Part shown: piece after piece, positions 8,754 through 18,273 of the stretch | Numbering within the stretch: the first letter of the stretch is position 1 | How the letters are laid out: every line of letters starts with the position of its first letter | Source of the DNA: Solirubrobacteraceae bacterium | GTDB lineage: Bacteria; Actinomycetota; Thermoleophilia; Solirubrobacterales; Solirubrobacteraceae | NCBI GenBank assembly: GCA_030151725.1 | Contig: JASLDD010000113.1 | Location: forward strand, 12,593-76,592 | Direction of reading: 5' to 3' | Length of the DNA: 64,000 nt | Notes under the pieces: model-generated | Told to the model about the DNA's origin: nothing | Databases searched by the model: none | Seen by the model: only the letters and a program-made list of their open reading frames with translations | Made by a program: the position numbers and the translations under genes

Positions 8754-10535
8754 GTGCCCTTCGCGAGCTCGCCCGCCCTAAAGCGCCTCGCATGGGGCCT
8801 GCCCGTGTTCGTCGTCGGCGTGATCGCGCTGCCGCTGTTCACCGACCGGACCTTCGGCAACGACTGGCCGGATCATCTCTGGCTGGTCTGGCAGCAGGGC
8901 CAGGCGATTGCCCAGCTGGGCCATCCCAGCTACTACCTGCAGGCCGAGCAGGGGGTGTTCCAGCCGTTCTTCGCCTTCTACGGAGGGACCTTCTATGGGT
9001 TCACGGGCGGCATCTCTGCGCTGCTGGGCCAGCATCCCGTGGTGGCCTACGTCGCGGTGATCATCGCGGCCTTCGCAGGCGCCTACGCGGGCTGGACATG
9101 GCTCGCCCGTCAAGTCGGCCTGCGCGGATGGTGGGCCCAACTGCCTGGCCTGTTGTACGTGACATCTCCGTACATCATCACCGGACCCTTTGCGCGCGGC
9201 GACGTGCCCGAGTCGGTTGGAACCGCCTCGATCCCCCTAGTCGCCGCGAGCGCACTGGCGGTTCTGCGCAGCGAGCGTCTGCGTGCGCGCGACGCGGCGT
9301 TGCTGATCTTCTCCAGCGCCTGGTTCACCGCATGTCACAACATCACCGCGCTGTGGGGCACGACCTTCCTGGTCGCGACTGGATTGGTGCTCCTCTTCGC
9401 GGTGGGACGCACCCACCCGGCGCTCAGGGTGCGCCGCCTCGCGTTGACAGTCGGCCTCGCCGCGACCGGCGCGGCGGTCAATGCCTGGTACCTGTTCCCC
9501 ACCCTCGCCTATGCCGGACACACTGCTATCGCTTCCCGGATAGGGATCGCCGGCGGCAACTTCGACACCTTCGAAGCGATCTTCAACCCGCTGCGCAACA
9601 GCAAGGAGCTGATCTTTGCTCAACGGACCTCCCAGGGGTGGCTGAACGACGCAGGACGCCTGAACGTCCAGATGCCGACGCTCGCCTTCATTTGGGCACT
9701 CGCCGTGCTCGGCCTCGCCTGGCACGGGATCTCGCGGCAGTGGCGGCGATTTGCCGCAGGGATGCTCCTCGTCGTTGTGGCCCTGCTCGCGCTCCTGCTC
9801 ACCAACATGAGCATCGTTCCTCGTCCCTGGCAACTCATCCAGTTTCCCTACCGTGCCGAGACATACGTCACTCTGGGCGTGTGCACGCTGGCATTGGCGG
9901 GGATCGTGTCGCTACCGCGGATCGCGATCCCACGCAGACGCTCGATCGCGACCGCCGCGCTCGTGGTAATACTCGTGGTCAGCTTCGGCCAGGCGATCGT
10001 TCAGCAGTGGAGCCAGGACTCATCGCTTTCCTCGCGACAGCTCGTGTTCCAGCCGAAGAACAGCTTTCCAGCCTCCTGGTACTCCGAATTCGACTACGCG
10101 GACGTCTCACTGCGAGGCGTCCCCTTCGCGGAGTTCGTGCAGGTGCCGAACGTGACGGTCACGGGCGGCAACCGGGAGAGCCTGCTGCCAATTCAAACCA
10201 ACGGCGAGCGCGACACGAGCGTCATCACGTTCCCCTCTCCCGGCCCTCGCCCGCTGGCCACGAACGTCTACGGCGGACCGGAAATGGTCAAGGTGACCGG
10301 GGCGCGGGTGATCGGGCGATCTCCCACGAACGAGCTGGCGATCGAGGTGCTCGCCCCGAAGGGACAAGAGGCGAGGGTCACCTTCTCACCGGCCCACCCT
10401 CTCCCGGTGGTGCTGGGCCAGGCTGTCACTGTTGCCACCCTTCTGCTGTGGCTGTGCCTGGCGGCATGGGCCGGCTTGCGCTGGGTGCAGGGGCGGCGAG
10501 CAGCCCCTGAGCGTCAGTCCGCTCCATCCACCTGA
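8754..10535 (+). CDS. Polytopic membrane protein, GT-C-like (PTPS-related type)
   Basis: 593 residues with roughly eleven hydrophobic spans and a C-terminal extracytoplasmic segment of about 130 residues before a last span near the end. The first loop carries an acidic and aromatic stretch (GNDWPDHLWLVWQQG), as in membrane proteins annotated 6-pyruvoyl-tetrahydropterin synthase-related, which are thought to be GT-C-fold glycosyltransferases that use polyprenyl-phosphate sugars. This assignment rests on overall architecture only. GTG 8754 is the best start. The gene lies about 50 bases after wzm in the same direction, so it is probably the last gene of this run. Its 3' end overlaps the convergent glycosyltransferase gene by 22 bases. 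Confidence 0.7.
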   Translation: MPFASSPALKRLAWGLPVFVVGVIALPLFTDRTFGNDWPDHLWLVWQQGQAIAQLGHPSYYLQAEQGVFQPFFAFYGGTFYGFTGGISALLGQHPVVAYVAVIIAAFAGAYAGWTWLARQVGLRGWWAQLPGLLYVTSPYIITGPFARGDVPESVGTASIPLVAASALAVLRSERLRARDAALLIFSSAWFTACHNITALWGTTFLVATGLVLLFAVGRTHPALRVRRLALTVGLAATGAAVNAWYLFPTLAYAGHTAIASRIGIAGGNFDTFEAIFNPLRNSKELIFAQRTSQGWLNDAGRLNVQMPTLAFIWALAVLGLAWHGISRQWRRFAAGMLLVVVALLALLLTNMSIVPRPWQLIQFPYRAETYVTLGVCTLALAGIVSLPRIAIPRRRSIATAALVVILVVSFGQAIVQQWSQDSSLSSRQLVFQPKNSFPASWYSEFDYADVSLRGVPFAEFVQVPNVTVTGGNRESLLPIQTNGERDTSVITFPSPGPRPLATNVYGGPEMVKVTGARVIGRSPTNELAIEVLAPKGQEARVTFSPAHPLPVVLGQAVTVATLLLWLCLAAWAGLRWVQGRRAAPERQSAPST

Positions 10536-12553
10536 GGGACAGAGTCGGACGCAAGCTCTCCAGCAAGCGCCATCGTCTCGGCGCGGGCGACGCGCTCGAA
10601 GAACGCCTCCAGCGCGTCGATTCGAAGCTCCCAGGCGTAGGCCTGCGCGGTCTCGATGCCGGCCCGGCCCAGGCGCTCGCGCAGCTGTGGGTCTGCGAGC
10701 AGACGCTCCAGCGCCTCGGCGACGGCCGCAGGGCGAGACTCGGGCATCAGGCAGTTGACGCCGTCGACGCAGAAGTCGCGGTTGCCGTGAGCGTCGGTGC
10801 ACAAGACGGGGGCGCCCGTGGCCATGGCCTCGAGCGGCGGCAGCGCAAAGCCCTCGTGGGTGGATGTCTGGATGAACACGCCGGCCTGGCAGAACAGCTC
10901 GTTGACGTGCTCGTCGTCGGGGGACTCGACGTAGCGCATGCCCGGCTCGTCGGCCAGCTCGGGCTCGATCCCGAACATGCAGAGCTCCGGGCGGGGCTCT
11001 TTGAGCGCGCGCCAGGCGGCGAGCGTCAGCGGCAGGTTCTTGAGCGGGTTGGAGCGTCCGAGCGCGAGCACCATGTCGTCGCGGCGCGCGATGTCGGCCC
11101 GCGGGCGGAAGCACTCGAGGTCGATGCCCGGCGGAATCAGCTCGGCATCGAGGTCGAGCTCTCGCAGGCGCTCGCGATTCCACTGCGAGATCGTCATGTA
11201 GCGGAACTCCGGCCGGTAGGAGTCGAGCACGGCGTGGCGGGCGCGCTCGTGGTCGGGGTAGTAGGAGGTCTCGATGTCCTGGACGAAGTACACGGGGATG
11301 CCGCGCGGGATGCTCGCCCGCCAGACCGGCACGGCGGTCATCCACCAGGTTGCCACCTTGATTGCATCCACCTGGGAGAGAGCCCGTGCGAGCTCGTGGT
11401 AGTCGGAGAAGCTGTGCACGGGGGCGCGCAGAGGGAACCACTCGGGCGCCCGGCCGAGCGTGTACAGCGCCACGTCGTGCCCGCGCGCGGCCAGGCGGTT
11501 GAGGTGCTCGAAGATGTCGCGGTGCCCGCCGCCCACGCCGGTGTCCTCAGTCACGTAGACGATGCGCAGGCGCCCGTCGTCGGTCGTGACGGTGCGGGCG
11601 TCGAAGAAGTCCGACCAGCGCTCCCAGAAGAGCTCCTGAGAGCCCTTCTCGCGCTCGCCGAGGTCGGTGCCGCGGGTGACGGACTCGTGGTGGATGAGCT
11701 GGGCGGCGGGGAAGTACAGCACCTGCAGCCCCGCCTGCCAGGAGCGCAGGCACCAGTCGACGTCCTCGTAGGCCATGGCGTAGCGCTCGTCGAGCAGACC
11801 GACGCGCTCGATCAGCTCACGCCGCACGTACATGCAGGCGCCGGTCACCGCCAGCGCCGGGCTGGTCTGATCGGCGGGCCCCCAGCCGGCGGGCTTGAAG
11901 CGGTAGCGGTGGTCGAACCACTGTGGCTGGTCGCGGTTTCGCACGGTGCCCCCGAACTGGATGCGCCCGTCTGGGTACTGCAGCTGGGCCCCCACGATCC
12001 CGATGTCCTCGTGACGGTGGGCGGCGTACTGCAGGCACTGAAGCCAGCCGGGCAGCGCCTCGGTGTCGGAGTTCAGCAGCACGACGTCGCGATCGCCGTC
12101 GCTGGCTTGCAGGCCGCGGTTGACGTTGACGGCGAAGCCGCCGTTGTCCTCGCCGGCGACGAGCATGTCGATGCCCTTGATGCGGCGCAGCGCGGCCACG
12201 TGCTCGGCGCCGCTTGCGTCGTCGGCGACGATCACCCGCGCCATGCCCTTGGGAACGGTCTTGGCGATGCTGCGCACGAGCGCGCGCACGCGCTCGGCGT
12301 CGCGATAGCTGGGGATCACGATGTCGACTGGGCGCCCGTGCTCGCGATACCACTCCACGGCGCGCCTCAGTTCCTGGTCGCGGGCATGGGTACGCAGGCG
12401 CAGGCGCCGCTGCAGCGGAGTGAAGCGCAGCGGGAAGGTGACGGCGCGGAAGAGGATGGTGCGCAGGCCGAAGTACCTGTAGGTCAGGTAGATGCGGCGT
12501 CGCAAGTTGGACAGGGGCCCCCCAGGGCGGCCCTCGGTGGGACTATCGGTCAT
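10514..12553 (-). CDS. GT2-GT4 fusion glycosyltransferase (rhamnosyltransferase-like)
   Basis: 679 residues from ATG 12553. Residues about 60-330 are a GT2 domain: VDIVIPSYRDAERVRALVRS, the metal-binding-type LLNSDTEALPGWLQCL, and YAMAYEDVDWCLRSWQAGLQ. Residues about 370-660 are a GT4 domain with THEGFALPPLEAMATGAPVL and a PPGIDLECFRP segment. Longer frames upstream are open, but the ATG chosen overlaps the stop of the upstream GT2 gene by 11 bases, the operon style seen throughout the locus. Such fusions typically add two successive residues, often rhamnose, to a surface glycan. The donor sugar is not determined. Confidence 0.88.
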   Translation of the reverse strand: MTDSPTEGRPGGPLSNLRRRIYLTYRYFGLRTILFRAVTFPLRFTPLQRRLRLRTHARDQELRRAVEWYREHGRPVDIVIPSYRDAERVRALVRSIAKTVPKGMARVIVADDASGAEHVAALRRIKGIDMLVAGEDNGGFAVNVNRGLQASDGDRDVVLLNSDTEALPGWLQCLQYAAHRHEDIGIVGAQLQYPDGRIQFGGTVRNRDQPQWFDHRYRFKPAGWGPADQTSPALAVTGACMYVRRELIERVGLLDERYAMAYEDVDWCLRSWQAGLQVLYFPAAQLIHHESVTRGTDLGEREKGSQELFWERWSDFFDARTVTTDDGRLRIVYVTEDTGVGGGHRDIFEHLNRLAARGHDVALYTLGRAPEWFPLRAPVHSFSDYHELARALSQVDAIKVATWWMTAVPVWRASIPRGIPVYFVQDIETSYYPDHERARHAVLDSYRPEFRYMTISQWNRERLRELDLDAELIPPGIDLECFRPRADIARRDDMVLALGRSNPLKNLPLTLAAWRALKEPRPELCMFGIEPELADEPGMRYVESPDDEHVNELFCQAGVFIQTSTHEGFALPPLEAMATGAPVLCTDAHGNRDFCVDGVNCLMPESRPAAVAEALERLLADPQLRERLGRAGIETAQAYAWELRIDALEAFFERVARAETMALAGELASDSVPQVDGAD

Positions 12554-13571
12554 CGGGTGAGACGTCCTTGGTGGTCGATGTCTGCTCGGGCTCGCCGTCC
12601 AGGTCCAGCGGGGCAAAGCCCGCGCGTCCCTCCAGGGAGAGCCTGCGCGTCGCGCCCGCGGGCAGGCGATCGGCGTGCGAGCCGAGCAGCGCGCCGCTCG
12701 TGCGGAGCACATGATGGCGCGTGACCGCCGCCAGCGTCCCGAGCAGCGCCGTGCCCGTCACGCCCTCGCCCGTCAGCTGCCTGCGCGCAGCCCCGAGCTC
12801 GCCGCGCAGCCGCGCCAACAACGCCGCGGGCCCGGCCGGCTCGCGCCAGCCGTAGACCTCGAGCAACCCGCGCCACTCATCGAAGCAGCGGCGCAGCTCC
12901 TGAGTCGAGGTGTAGGCGTGGGAGTGGATGGCCGCGGCGGCGGGCACGAACGCCTTGGCGTGGCCGGCGCGCAGCATGTCGATCGCGAGCACCCTGTCCT
13001 CGGCATATGCGACCTCGCGAAAGGGCACCCGCTCCCAGGCGCTGCGCGCGATGCAGGCGTTGGCGTCGCTGAAGAAGCCGCGCCGTCCGAGGAACGCAAC
13101 CGCCGGCAGCACGCGCTCATCTGCATCGAGGCGTTGCACCCGCGGCTGCCCGTCCTCTGACAGCGAGGCGAACCAGCGCTCGAGCTCCAACCGCACGGGG
13201 AGCGCTGCATCGGGGCGCGGACGGTAGGGCCCATAGACGAGGGCCACGTCGTCGGCAAGCTGGAAGGCCGACAGCAGCTCGGCCAGCCAGCGCTCCTCCG
13301 CCGGCTCTGAGTCCTGGGTCAGCAGTGCCACGTGCTCGGTTTGGGCGGCCTGCATGAGGAGGTTGCGCGTGGCGCCGTGGGAGAAGCGCTCGCGTGGGAT
13401 CTCGATCACTCGGGCACCGTGCTCGCGGGCGCGCTCGAGCGATCCGTCGCTGGAGCCCGAGTCGCACACGATGAGCTCGTGGGCGACGCTTTGCCCGCTT
13501 AGGGCCGCGAGCACGCCGGCGAACTGCTCGCCGCCGTCGAGCACAGGGATGGCGACGGTGGCGTCAGGCAT
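12543..13571 (-). CDS. GT2 family glycosyltransferase
   Basis: 342 residues. It begins directly with the GT2 signature DATVAIPVLDGGEQFAGVL, followed by ELIVCDSGSSDGSLERA (nucleotide-binding Asp) and VALLTQDSEPAEERWL in the position of the DxD metal motif. The segment RFSHGATRNLLMQAAQTEHV is typical of rhamnosyltransferases that use dTDP-sugars. No membrane span was seen. The start overlaps the end of the DUF2142-like gene by eight bases and its stop overlaps the next start, so it belongs to the four-gene leftward operon 16943-10514. Probable role: one sugar addition to the lipid-linked repeat at the cytoplasmic face. Confidence 0.86.
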   Translation of the reverse strand: MPDATVAIPVLDGGEQFAGVLAALSGQSVAHELIVCDSGSSDGSLERAREHGARVIEIPRERFSHGATRNLLMQAAQTEHVALLTQDSEPAEERWLAELLSAFQLADDVALVYGPYRPRPDAALPVRLELERWFASLSEDGQPRVQRLDADERVLPAVAFLGRRGFFSDANACIARSAWERVPFREVAYAEDRVLAIDMLRAGHAKAFVPAAAAIHSHAYTSTQELRRCFDEWRGLLEVYGWREPAGPAALLARLRGELGAARRQLTGEGVTGTALLGTLAAVTRHHVLRTSGALLGSHADRLPAGATRRLSLEGRAGFAPLDLDGEPEQTSTTKDVSPDDR

Positions 13572-15762
13572 AGAAGGAGGTCAGGGTGAGCAGTTGGGAG
13601 GCGTAGCTGAGCACGACCACAGCCACGAGGAGAGCGACCCCGGCGCTGAGCATCCAGCGTCGCCCGAATGCATGCAGGGCGCCGACGACGAGGAGCGCCA
13701 CGGGACCGATGGCGGGGAACGCGTAGCGCCCGAATTCAGCGATCAGGGGCCGGGGCACAGCCGAGTAGTAGGCCGCCTCGAAGCCCATGATGACCGCCAG
13801 CGGCATCGCGATCAGAGCCAGCAGTTCGAGCCAGTGTCGCCGCACCCACCCCCACTCGCGCCGCACGGCCCATACCCCGAGGGGGACACTGGCCACCATG
13901 GCGAGGAAGATCACGATGTAGATCTTGTGGGGGAAGAACACGTCGTACCAGCCGAAGGCCGCCCATCCGCGTTCGACGAAGATGACAAAGCCGGGGTACT
14001 TGAAGAGGGCGAGCCCCGGATGGGTGGAGGGCGGGAAGTGCGGCGTCATGCCGGGAAGCCGCGGCAACAGCGACTGCCACAGGTAGGAGAGGTAGGTGGG
14101 GATGTTGTGCAGCGCTTCGTGAACTGCGCTCGCGTTGGAGCTGATGGCGCCGGAGCCGGTGGCGGAGGCGGAGGGCTGGAGGAGGCCGAGCACGTGGGTG
14201 GAGAGCTCGGCCATGGCGACCGCGCCCACGGCCACGCCCAGCCATGCGAGCAGGTCGGAGCGGCGGTGGTGGCGCCAGAGCGTCGCCAGGAAGACGAGGC
14301 CCGCGACGGGGTAGAGCGAGAGGCCGGTTCCCTTGACGATCGGCAACGCCACGAGCAGGACGCCGGTGAGAAAGCCCCAGGGGACGGTCATTCCGCGGCG
14401 CGGCATGCGGATCAGCAGCAGCTCGAGGGCGGCGGCGGCGGCGTTTACGCCGACGTCGTTGTTGACGATGCCGGAGATGAACCCGTACATCGGCTCGTAG
14501 GCGACGAGCAAAGCGGCGAGCACGGCCAGCCAGGGTCTGCGGGGCGCAAGCTCACGGGCGAGCAGGTAGGTGAACATGACGACGAGCGCGCCGATGAGGG
14601 CCGAGGTGAGGCGCATGAGCGTCAGCTGCGAGAAGACGGAGCCGCTGCGGGTGAGCAGGTAGGCGGGCGCCAGAGCGAGATAGTAGAGCGGCCCGTGGGC
14701 TGCGGAGGTCGTATAGCCACCGCCGTCGTCGCGGCGCGGCTTGGTCTTGGCGACCTCGCGGAAGTACTTGGCCTGGGCACTCTCGAGCCACGGCAGGGGT
14801 GTGTCGCCGACCTGGTGGTTGGTGAAGAAGCTGGTGTGTTCGAGCGCGAGGTTCTCGGCCCCCGACCAGCGCCCCAGCGGTGAGACGGGATCGTGACTGG
14901 GCCCTTCGCCGCGTTCGACGAGCGACTGCGCGTAGGCGTAGTGATCGACCTCGTCGGGACCCTGGAACACAGGGCTGATGAGCGCCCAGCAGCTGGCATT
15001 GACGGCTGCGATGGCAAACAGCCAGGCGGCCGTTCGCCGTCCGCGGCCGGCGACGGCGAGAGCGAGGCAGCGCAGGGCGAGCAGCGCGATTGCGGGCAGC
15101 ACCCCGAACAGCAGCAACGGATATGTCCACGGGCCGACGATCCCGGGACGAAAGAGGGCGGCGCGACGGAAGATTTGCCCGGCCATCGAGAGGTAGCTGC
15201 GCCGAGACGCGCCGGCGCTCGGCAGATACCAGACGGCGATGCGTGCGGCGAGCTCCTGGTGGTGGAGTTTGGGGGCGAGGATCGGGGGCTTGGACAGCGG
15301 CGTGCCCCCCCATTTGACGGGCCCGTCGGAGCTCACGCAGATCGAGGCCGGGATGCTCGAGGTTCCGCTGGGGACCTGGGGTATGGAGAAGTCGGCGTTG
15401 CTGGGGCGCTGGGGGGTGCTCGGCGCGGCCGGGAGCTGCGTCTGGAAAGGTCCGCCGGCGCCCTGGGCGTGCAGGACCATGTGCAGGGCGGGACGGACGG
15501 CAGTCGTGGTGATGAGGCTGAGGCGGACGAAGGCGCTCTGCGCAGGGAGCCTCAGCCCGGGGATGCACAGCTGCGTTCCGGGGGCGGTCTGCTCGACGTA
15601 GCTGACGGCCTCGACGCTGTCGGTGCCGGTGTAGTAGAAGCGCGGCTCCAGGCAGTAGTAGGCGACGACGGCCAGCAGCGGGACGGCGCTCAGCGCGGCG
15701 ACGCGCCACACGCGGCGATCGCCGGCGAACACCGCCGCCACGATGCGGCGCAGCAAATTCAC
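13564..15762 (-). CDS. DUF2142-like polytopic membrane protein (GT-C type)
   Basis: 732 residues from GTG 15762, which lies two bases after the stop of the upstream GT2 gene. The open frame continues further upstream, but that part is arginine-rich and antisense-like. The protein has an N-terminal span, a periplasmic/extracellular beta-rich domain of about 200 residues, then about ten spans. The loop FQGPDEVDHYAYAQSLVERG matches the conserved PDE-x-x-H motif of DUF2142 proteins, and GPLYYLALAPAYLL follows. The family is regarded as GT-C-like and probably uses a polyprenyl-phosphate sugar. The gene next door encodes a synthase of that type, so the pair may make and then use the lipid-linked sugar (inference). 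Confidence 0.75.
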   Translation of the reverse strand: MNLLRRIVAAVFAGDRRVWRVAALSAVPLLAVVAYYCLEPRFYYTGTDSVEAVSYVEQTAPGTQLCIPGLRLPAQSAFVRLSLITTTAVRPALHMVLHAQGAGGPFQTQLPAAPSTPQRPSNADFSIPQVPSGTSSIPASICVSSDGPVKWGGTPLSKPPILAPKLHHQELAARIAVWYLPSAGASRRSYLSMAGQIFRRAALFRPGIVGPWTYPLLLFGVLPAIALLALRCLALAVAGRGRRTAAWLFAIAAVNASCWALISPVFQGPDEVDHYAYAQSLVERGEGPSHDPVSPLGRWSGAENLALEHTSFFTNHQVGDTPLPWLESAQAKYFREVAKTKPRRDDGGGYTTSAAHGPLYYLALAPAYLLTRSGSVFSQLTLMRLTSALIGALVVMFTYLLARELAPRRPWLAVLAALLVAYEPMYGFISGIVNNDVGVNAAAAALELLLIRMPRRGMTVPWGFLTGVLLVALPIVKGTGLSLYPVAGLVFLATLWRHHRRSDLLAWLGVAVGAVAMAELSTHVLGLLQPSASATGSGAISSNASAVHEALHNIPTYLSYLWQSLLPRLPGMTPHFPPSTHPGLALFKYPGFVIFVERGWAAFGWYDVFFPHKIYIVIFLAMVASVPLGVWAVRREWGWVRRHWLELLALIAMPLAVIMGFEAAYYSAVPRPLIAEFGRYAFPAIGPVALLVVGALHAFGRRWMLSAGVALLVAVVVLSYASQLLTLTSFYA

Positions 15763-15764
15763 TC

Positions 15765-16943
15765 TCAGCGTCGGCGCAGACCGAGAATCGACAGCAGGAA
15801 GGAGGAGAAGAAGATCTGGATCCCGACGATCATCAGCGAGGCGGCGACCATCGCGAGGCGTTCGTCTGAGAGCGAGCCGAACCCGTGCGAGATCCACGTT
15901 CCCACGATCACGGCGGCCATCACGACGCCCACGAGCAGGAAGGCCCCGCCGAGCAGCAGGCCGTGCTCGAGGCGAAAGCGCAGGCGCATGCGATCGAACC
16001 AGGGATCCTTCTCGCCCATGAAGTAGGTGCCGTAGGCGTGCGCGCACAGCCCCAGGGCGAGCACCTGCGTGCCGACGATCATCAACAGCGCACCGCCGAT
16101 GAGCGTGTGCAGACCCCAGTCGCGACCGAAGAAGCTGACGCCGGCTCCGACCAGGATGACGATCAGGGTGCCGACGCCGGCGAGGGCTGCGCCGGGGACG
16201 ATGAAGAGGTGGTTGGGGCTGTGAACGAGCAGGAAGCGCAGATGGCGCCAGCCGTCGCGGAAGCTCGAGAGCTTGCTCTCGCCACCGCGGGGGTGATATT
16301 CGATCGGGAACTCGGCGATGCGGAGGTTCTCCTTGGAGGCCCTGATGACCATCTCTGAGGCGAACTCCATGCCGGTGGTGCGCAGGTCCAGGCGCGGCAG
16401 CACGTCGCGGCGAAGGGCGCGCATGCCGCAGTGAGCGTCGTTGATGCCGGTACGGAAGAAGAGGTTGAGCAGCCCGGAGAGCAAGGGGTTGCCGATGTAG
16501 CGGTGAAGCCAGGGCATGGCGCCCGGCTGGATATTGTCCATGCGGTCGCCGATGACCATCTCGGCGCCCTCCTCCAGGGCGGCGACGAAACGGGGGATGT
16601 CGTTGAAGTCGTATGTGAGGTCGGCGTCGGCCATGACGATGTAGCGACCGCTGGAGACCGCGAACCCGGCGAGGTAGGCGCTGCCGTAGCCACGCCTGCG
16701 TTCGACCACCACCCGCGCACCGGCCTGCTCGGCCAGACGGGCGGAGTCGTCCTCAGAGTCGTTGTCGGCCACGACGACCTCACCGGCTACGCCCATGCGC
16801 TCGATGGCGGCGAGGGCGGCGGTGACGCAGGTCTCGATGTTCTCGGCCTCGTTGAGGCAGGGGATCACGACCGACACGAGGGGGGTCTTTGCGCCGTGTG
16901 GATCGAGCGCTTGAGGGGAGCTTGTCTGGGCGAGTGTGCTCAT
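15765..16943 (-). CDS. Polyprenyl-phosphate glycosyltransferase (DPM1/GtrB-like GT2)
   Basis: 392 residues. The GT2 domain starts at about residue 20 (PLVSVVIPCLNEAENIETCV), has DNDSEDDSARLAEQAGARVV, then the metal-binding MADADLTYD and the lipid-phosphate transferase hallmark GMRALRRDVL. Four hydrophobic spans make up the last 150 residues, as in GtrB-type enzymes. Known members move a hexose from UDP- or GDP-sugar to undecaprenyl/decaprenyl phosphate at the membrane. It is the first gene of the leftward operon, starting at ATG 16943, and diverges from the GT4 gene at 17066. It probably supplies the donor for the DUF2142-like protein downstream. Confidence 0.86.
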   Translation of the reverse strand: MSTLAQTSSPQALDPHGAKTPLVSVVIPCLNEAENIETCVTAALAAIERMGVAGEVVVADNDSEDDSARLAEQAGARVVVERRRGYGSAYLAGFAVSSGRYIVMADADLTYDFNDIPRFVAALEEGAEMVIGDRMDNIQPGAMPWLHRYIGNPLLSGLLNLFFRTGINDAHCGMRALRRDVLPRLDLRTTGMEFASEMVIRASKENLRIAEFPIEYHPRGGESKLSSFRDGWRHLRFLLVHSPNHLFIVPGAALAGVGTLIVILVGAGVSFFGRDWGLHTLIGGALLMIVGTQVLALGLCAHAYGTYFMGEKDPWFDRMRLRFRLEHGLLLGGAFLLVGVVMAAVIVGTWISHGFGSLSDERLAMVAASLMIVGIQIFFSSFLLSILGLRRR

Positions 16944-17065
16944 CGGCTGAGTGAGACCCGTCTATGGCGCCGAGGCTGGGCGTCGGCTACCCGGTTATAA
17001 CGCCCCGAAGGGCGGAAAGTGGCGCAGGAACGGGCGGCGCACCGACGAGATGAGATGCTAGCGGG

Positions 17066-18220
17066 ATGCGCATCTGCGTTGTCTACGACTGCCTGTACCC
17101 CTACACGATCGGGGGAGCCGAGCGCTGGTATCGAAACCTGGCCGAGCGCTTGGCGGCCGATGGGCATGAGGTGACCTACCTGACGCTGCGCCAGTGGCAG
17201 CGCGGAGAAGCGCTGGACGTGGACCCGCGCGTAAGGATCGCGGCGGCTGGGCCGCGCATGGCGCTGTACACGACTGCGGGCCGGCGACGGATCCTGCCGC
17301 CGCTGGTGTTCGGCGTGGGCACGTTCTTCCATCTCCTGCGCCATGGGCGCCGCTACGAGGTGGTGCACTGCTGCGCATTTCCGTACTTCTCGCTTCTGGC
17401 GGCGGCGCTCTTGCGGCCGGCGATGGGCTTTGGCCTGGTGGTGGATTGGTTTGAGGTGTGGAGCCGCTCCTACTGGAACGACTACCTGGGCGGCCTTGGC
17501 GGTCGCGTGGGAGCGCTCGTTCAGCGCCTGTGCGCACGGGTGCCCCAGCGCGCGTTCTGCTTCTCGGAGCTCCATGCGCAGCGCTTGCGGGAGGAGGGCC
17601 TGAAGGGCCCGGTGAGCGTGCTGCGAGGTCTGTATCGCGGCCCCACCCACGCTTCGCCGTCGCTGGCGGAGCACGCGAGCGAGCCACTGGTGCTGTTCGC
17701 GGGGCGGATGATCGCCGAGAAGCAGGCGCCGCTGGGGGTCGCGGCGATCGCACTGGCCGCCAAGAGGATCCCGGGCCTGCGCGGCGAGTTCCTGGGCGAT
17801 GGCCCGAAGCGGGGGGAAGTGCAGGCGGCGATCGCAGAGCACGGGCTGCAGGAGACGGTGTCGGCGCCGGGCTTTGCGGAGGCGGATGAGCTGGATGCAG
17901 AGATGCGCAGGGCGATGTGCGTGCTGTTGCCGTCCAGGCGCGAGGGCTACGGGATGGTCGTAGTGGAGGCCTCGGCGCGAGGTACGCCGAGCGTGGTGGT
18001 GGCAGGTGAGGACAACGCGGCGACGGAGCTGGTGGAGGAGGGCGTAAACGGCGTCATCGCGCCACGCTCGGATGCGCAGGCGCTAGCCGATGCGATCGTG
18101 CTGGCGCACGAGGGCGGAGCGGCGCTGCGCGAGAGCACGGCACGCTGGTTTGCGGCGAACGCGGAGCAGCTCTCCCTGGAGTCTTCGCTGCGCAAGGTGC
18201 TCGAGATCTACGCGAGCTGA
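17066..18220 (+). CDS. GT4 family glycosyltransferase
   Basis: 384 residues, the usual GT4 length. The N-terminal acceptor lobe opens with MRICVVYDCLYPYTIGGAER, including the Gly-Gly-Ala-Glu motif shared by many GT4 enzymes. The C-terminal lobe has LFAGRMIAEKQAPLGVAAI, the phosphate-binding SRREGYGMVVVEASARGTPS, and an E-x7-E equivalent. No signal peptide or span; it acts on the cytoplasmic face. It stands alone on the + strand between two leftward genes. A GC-rich inverted repeat just after its stop may end transcription. The sugar is unknown. Confidence 0.86.
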   Translation: MRICVVYDCLYPYTIGGAERWYRNLAERLAADGHEVTYLTLRQWQRGEALDVDPRVRIAAAGPRMALYTTAGRRRILPPLVFGVGTFFHLLRHGRRYEVVHCCAFPYFSLLAAALLRPAMGFGLVVDWFEVWSRSYWNDYLGGLGGRVGALVQRLCARVPQRAFCFSELHAQRLREEGLKGPVSVLRGLYRGPTHASPSLAEHASEPLVLFAGRMIAEKQAPLGVAAIALAAKRIPGLRGEFLGDGPKRGEVQAAIAEHGLQETVSAPGFAEADELDAEMRRAMCVLLPSRREGYGMVVVEASARGTPSVVVAGEDNAATELVEEGVNGVIAPRSDAQALADAIVLAHEGGAALRESTARWFAANAEQLSLESSLRKVLEIYAS

Positions 18221-18228
18221 CGGCTTTT

Positions 18229-18251
18229 GGGAGACGCGTCCGCGTGCTCCC
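18229..18251. terminator. Hairpin between convergent genes
   Basis: GGGAGACGCG and CGCGTGCTCCC form a stem of about ten base pairs with one bulged G and a very small loop. It lies 8 bases after the stop at 18220 and 22 bases from the convergent stop at 18274. There is no T-tract, as is common in high-GC actinobacteria. A near-identical stem lies after the P450 gene at 35348-35372. Confidence 0.5.
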
Positions 18252-18273
18252 GCTCAGGCCCTGTCGGCGCCGG

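Noticed and set aside
10787..12724. Open frame of 645 codons on the + strand
   Set aside because: Mirror of the GT2-GT4 gene on the minus strand; composition is the high-GC antisense type (Val/His/Gly-rich) without motifs.
13354..14883. Open frame of 509 codons, Glu/Asp/Gly-rich
   Set aside because: Antisense to the DUF2142-like gene, whose membrane spans and PDE motif are clear.
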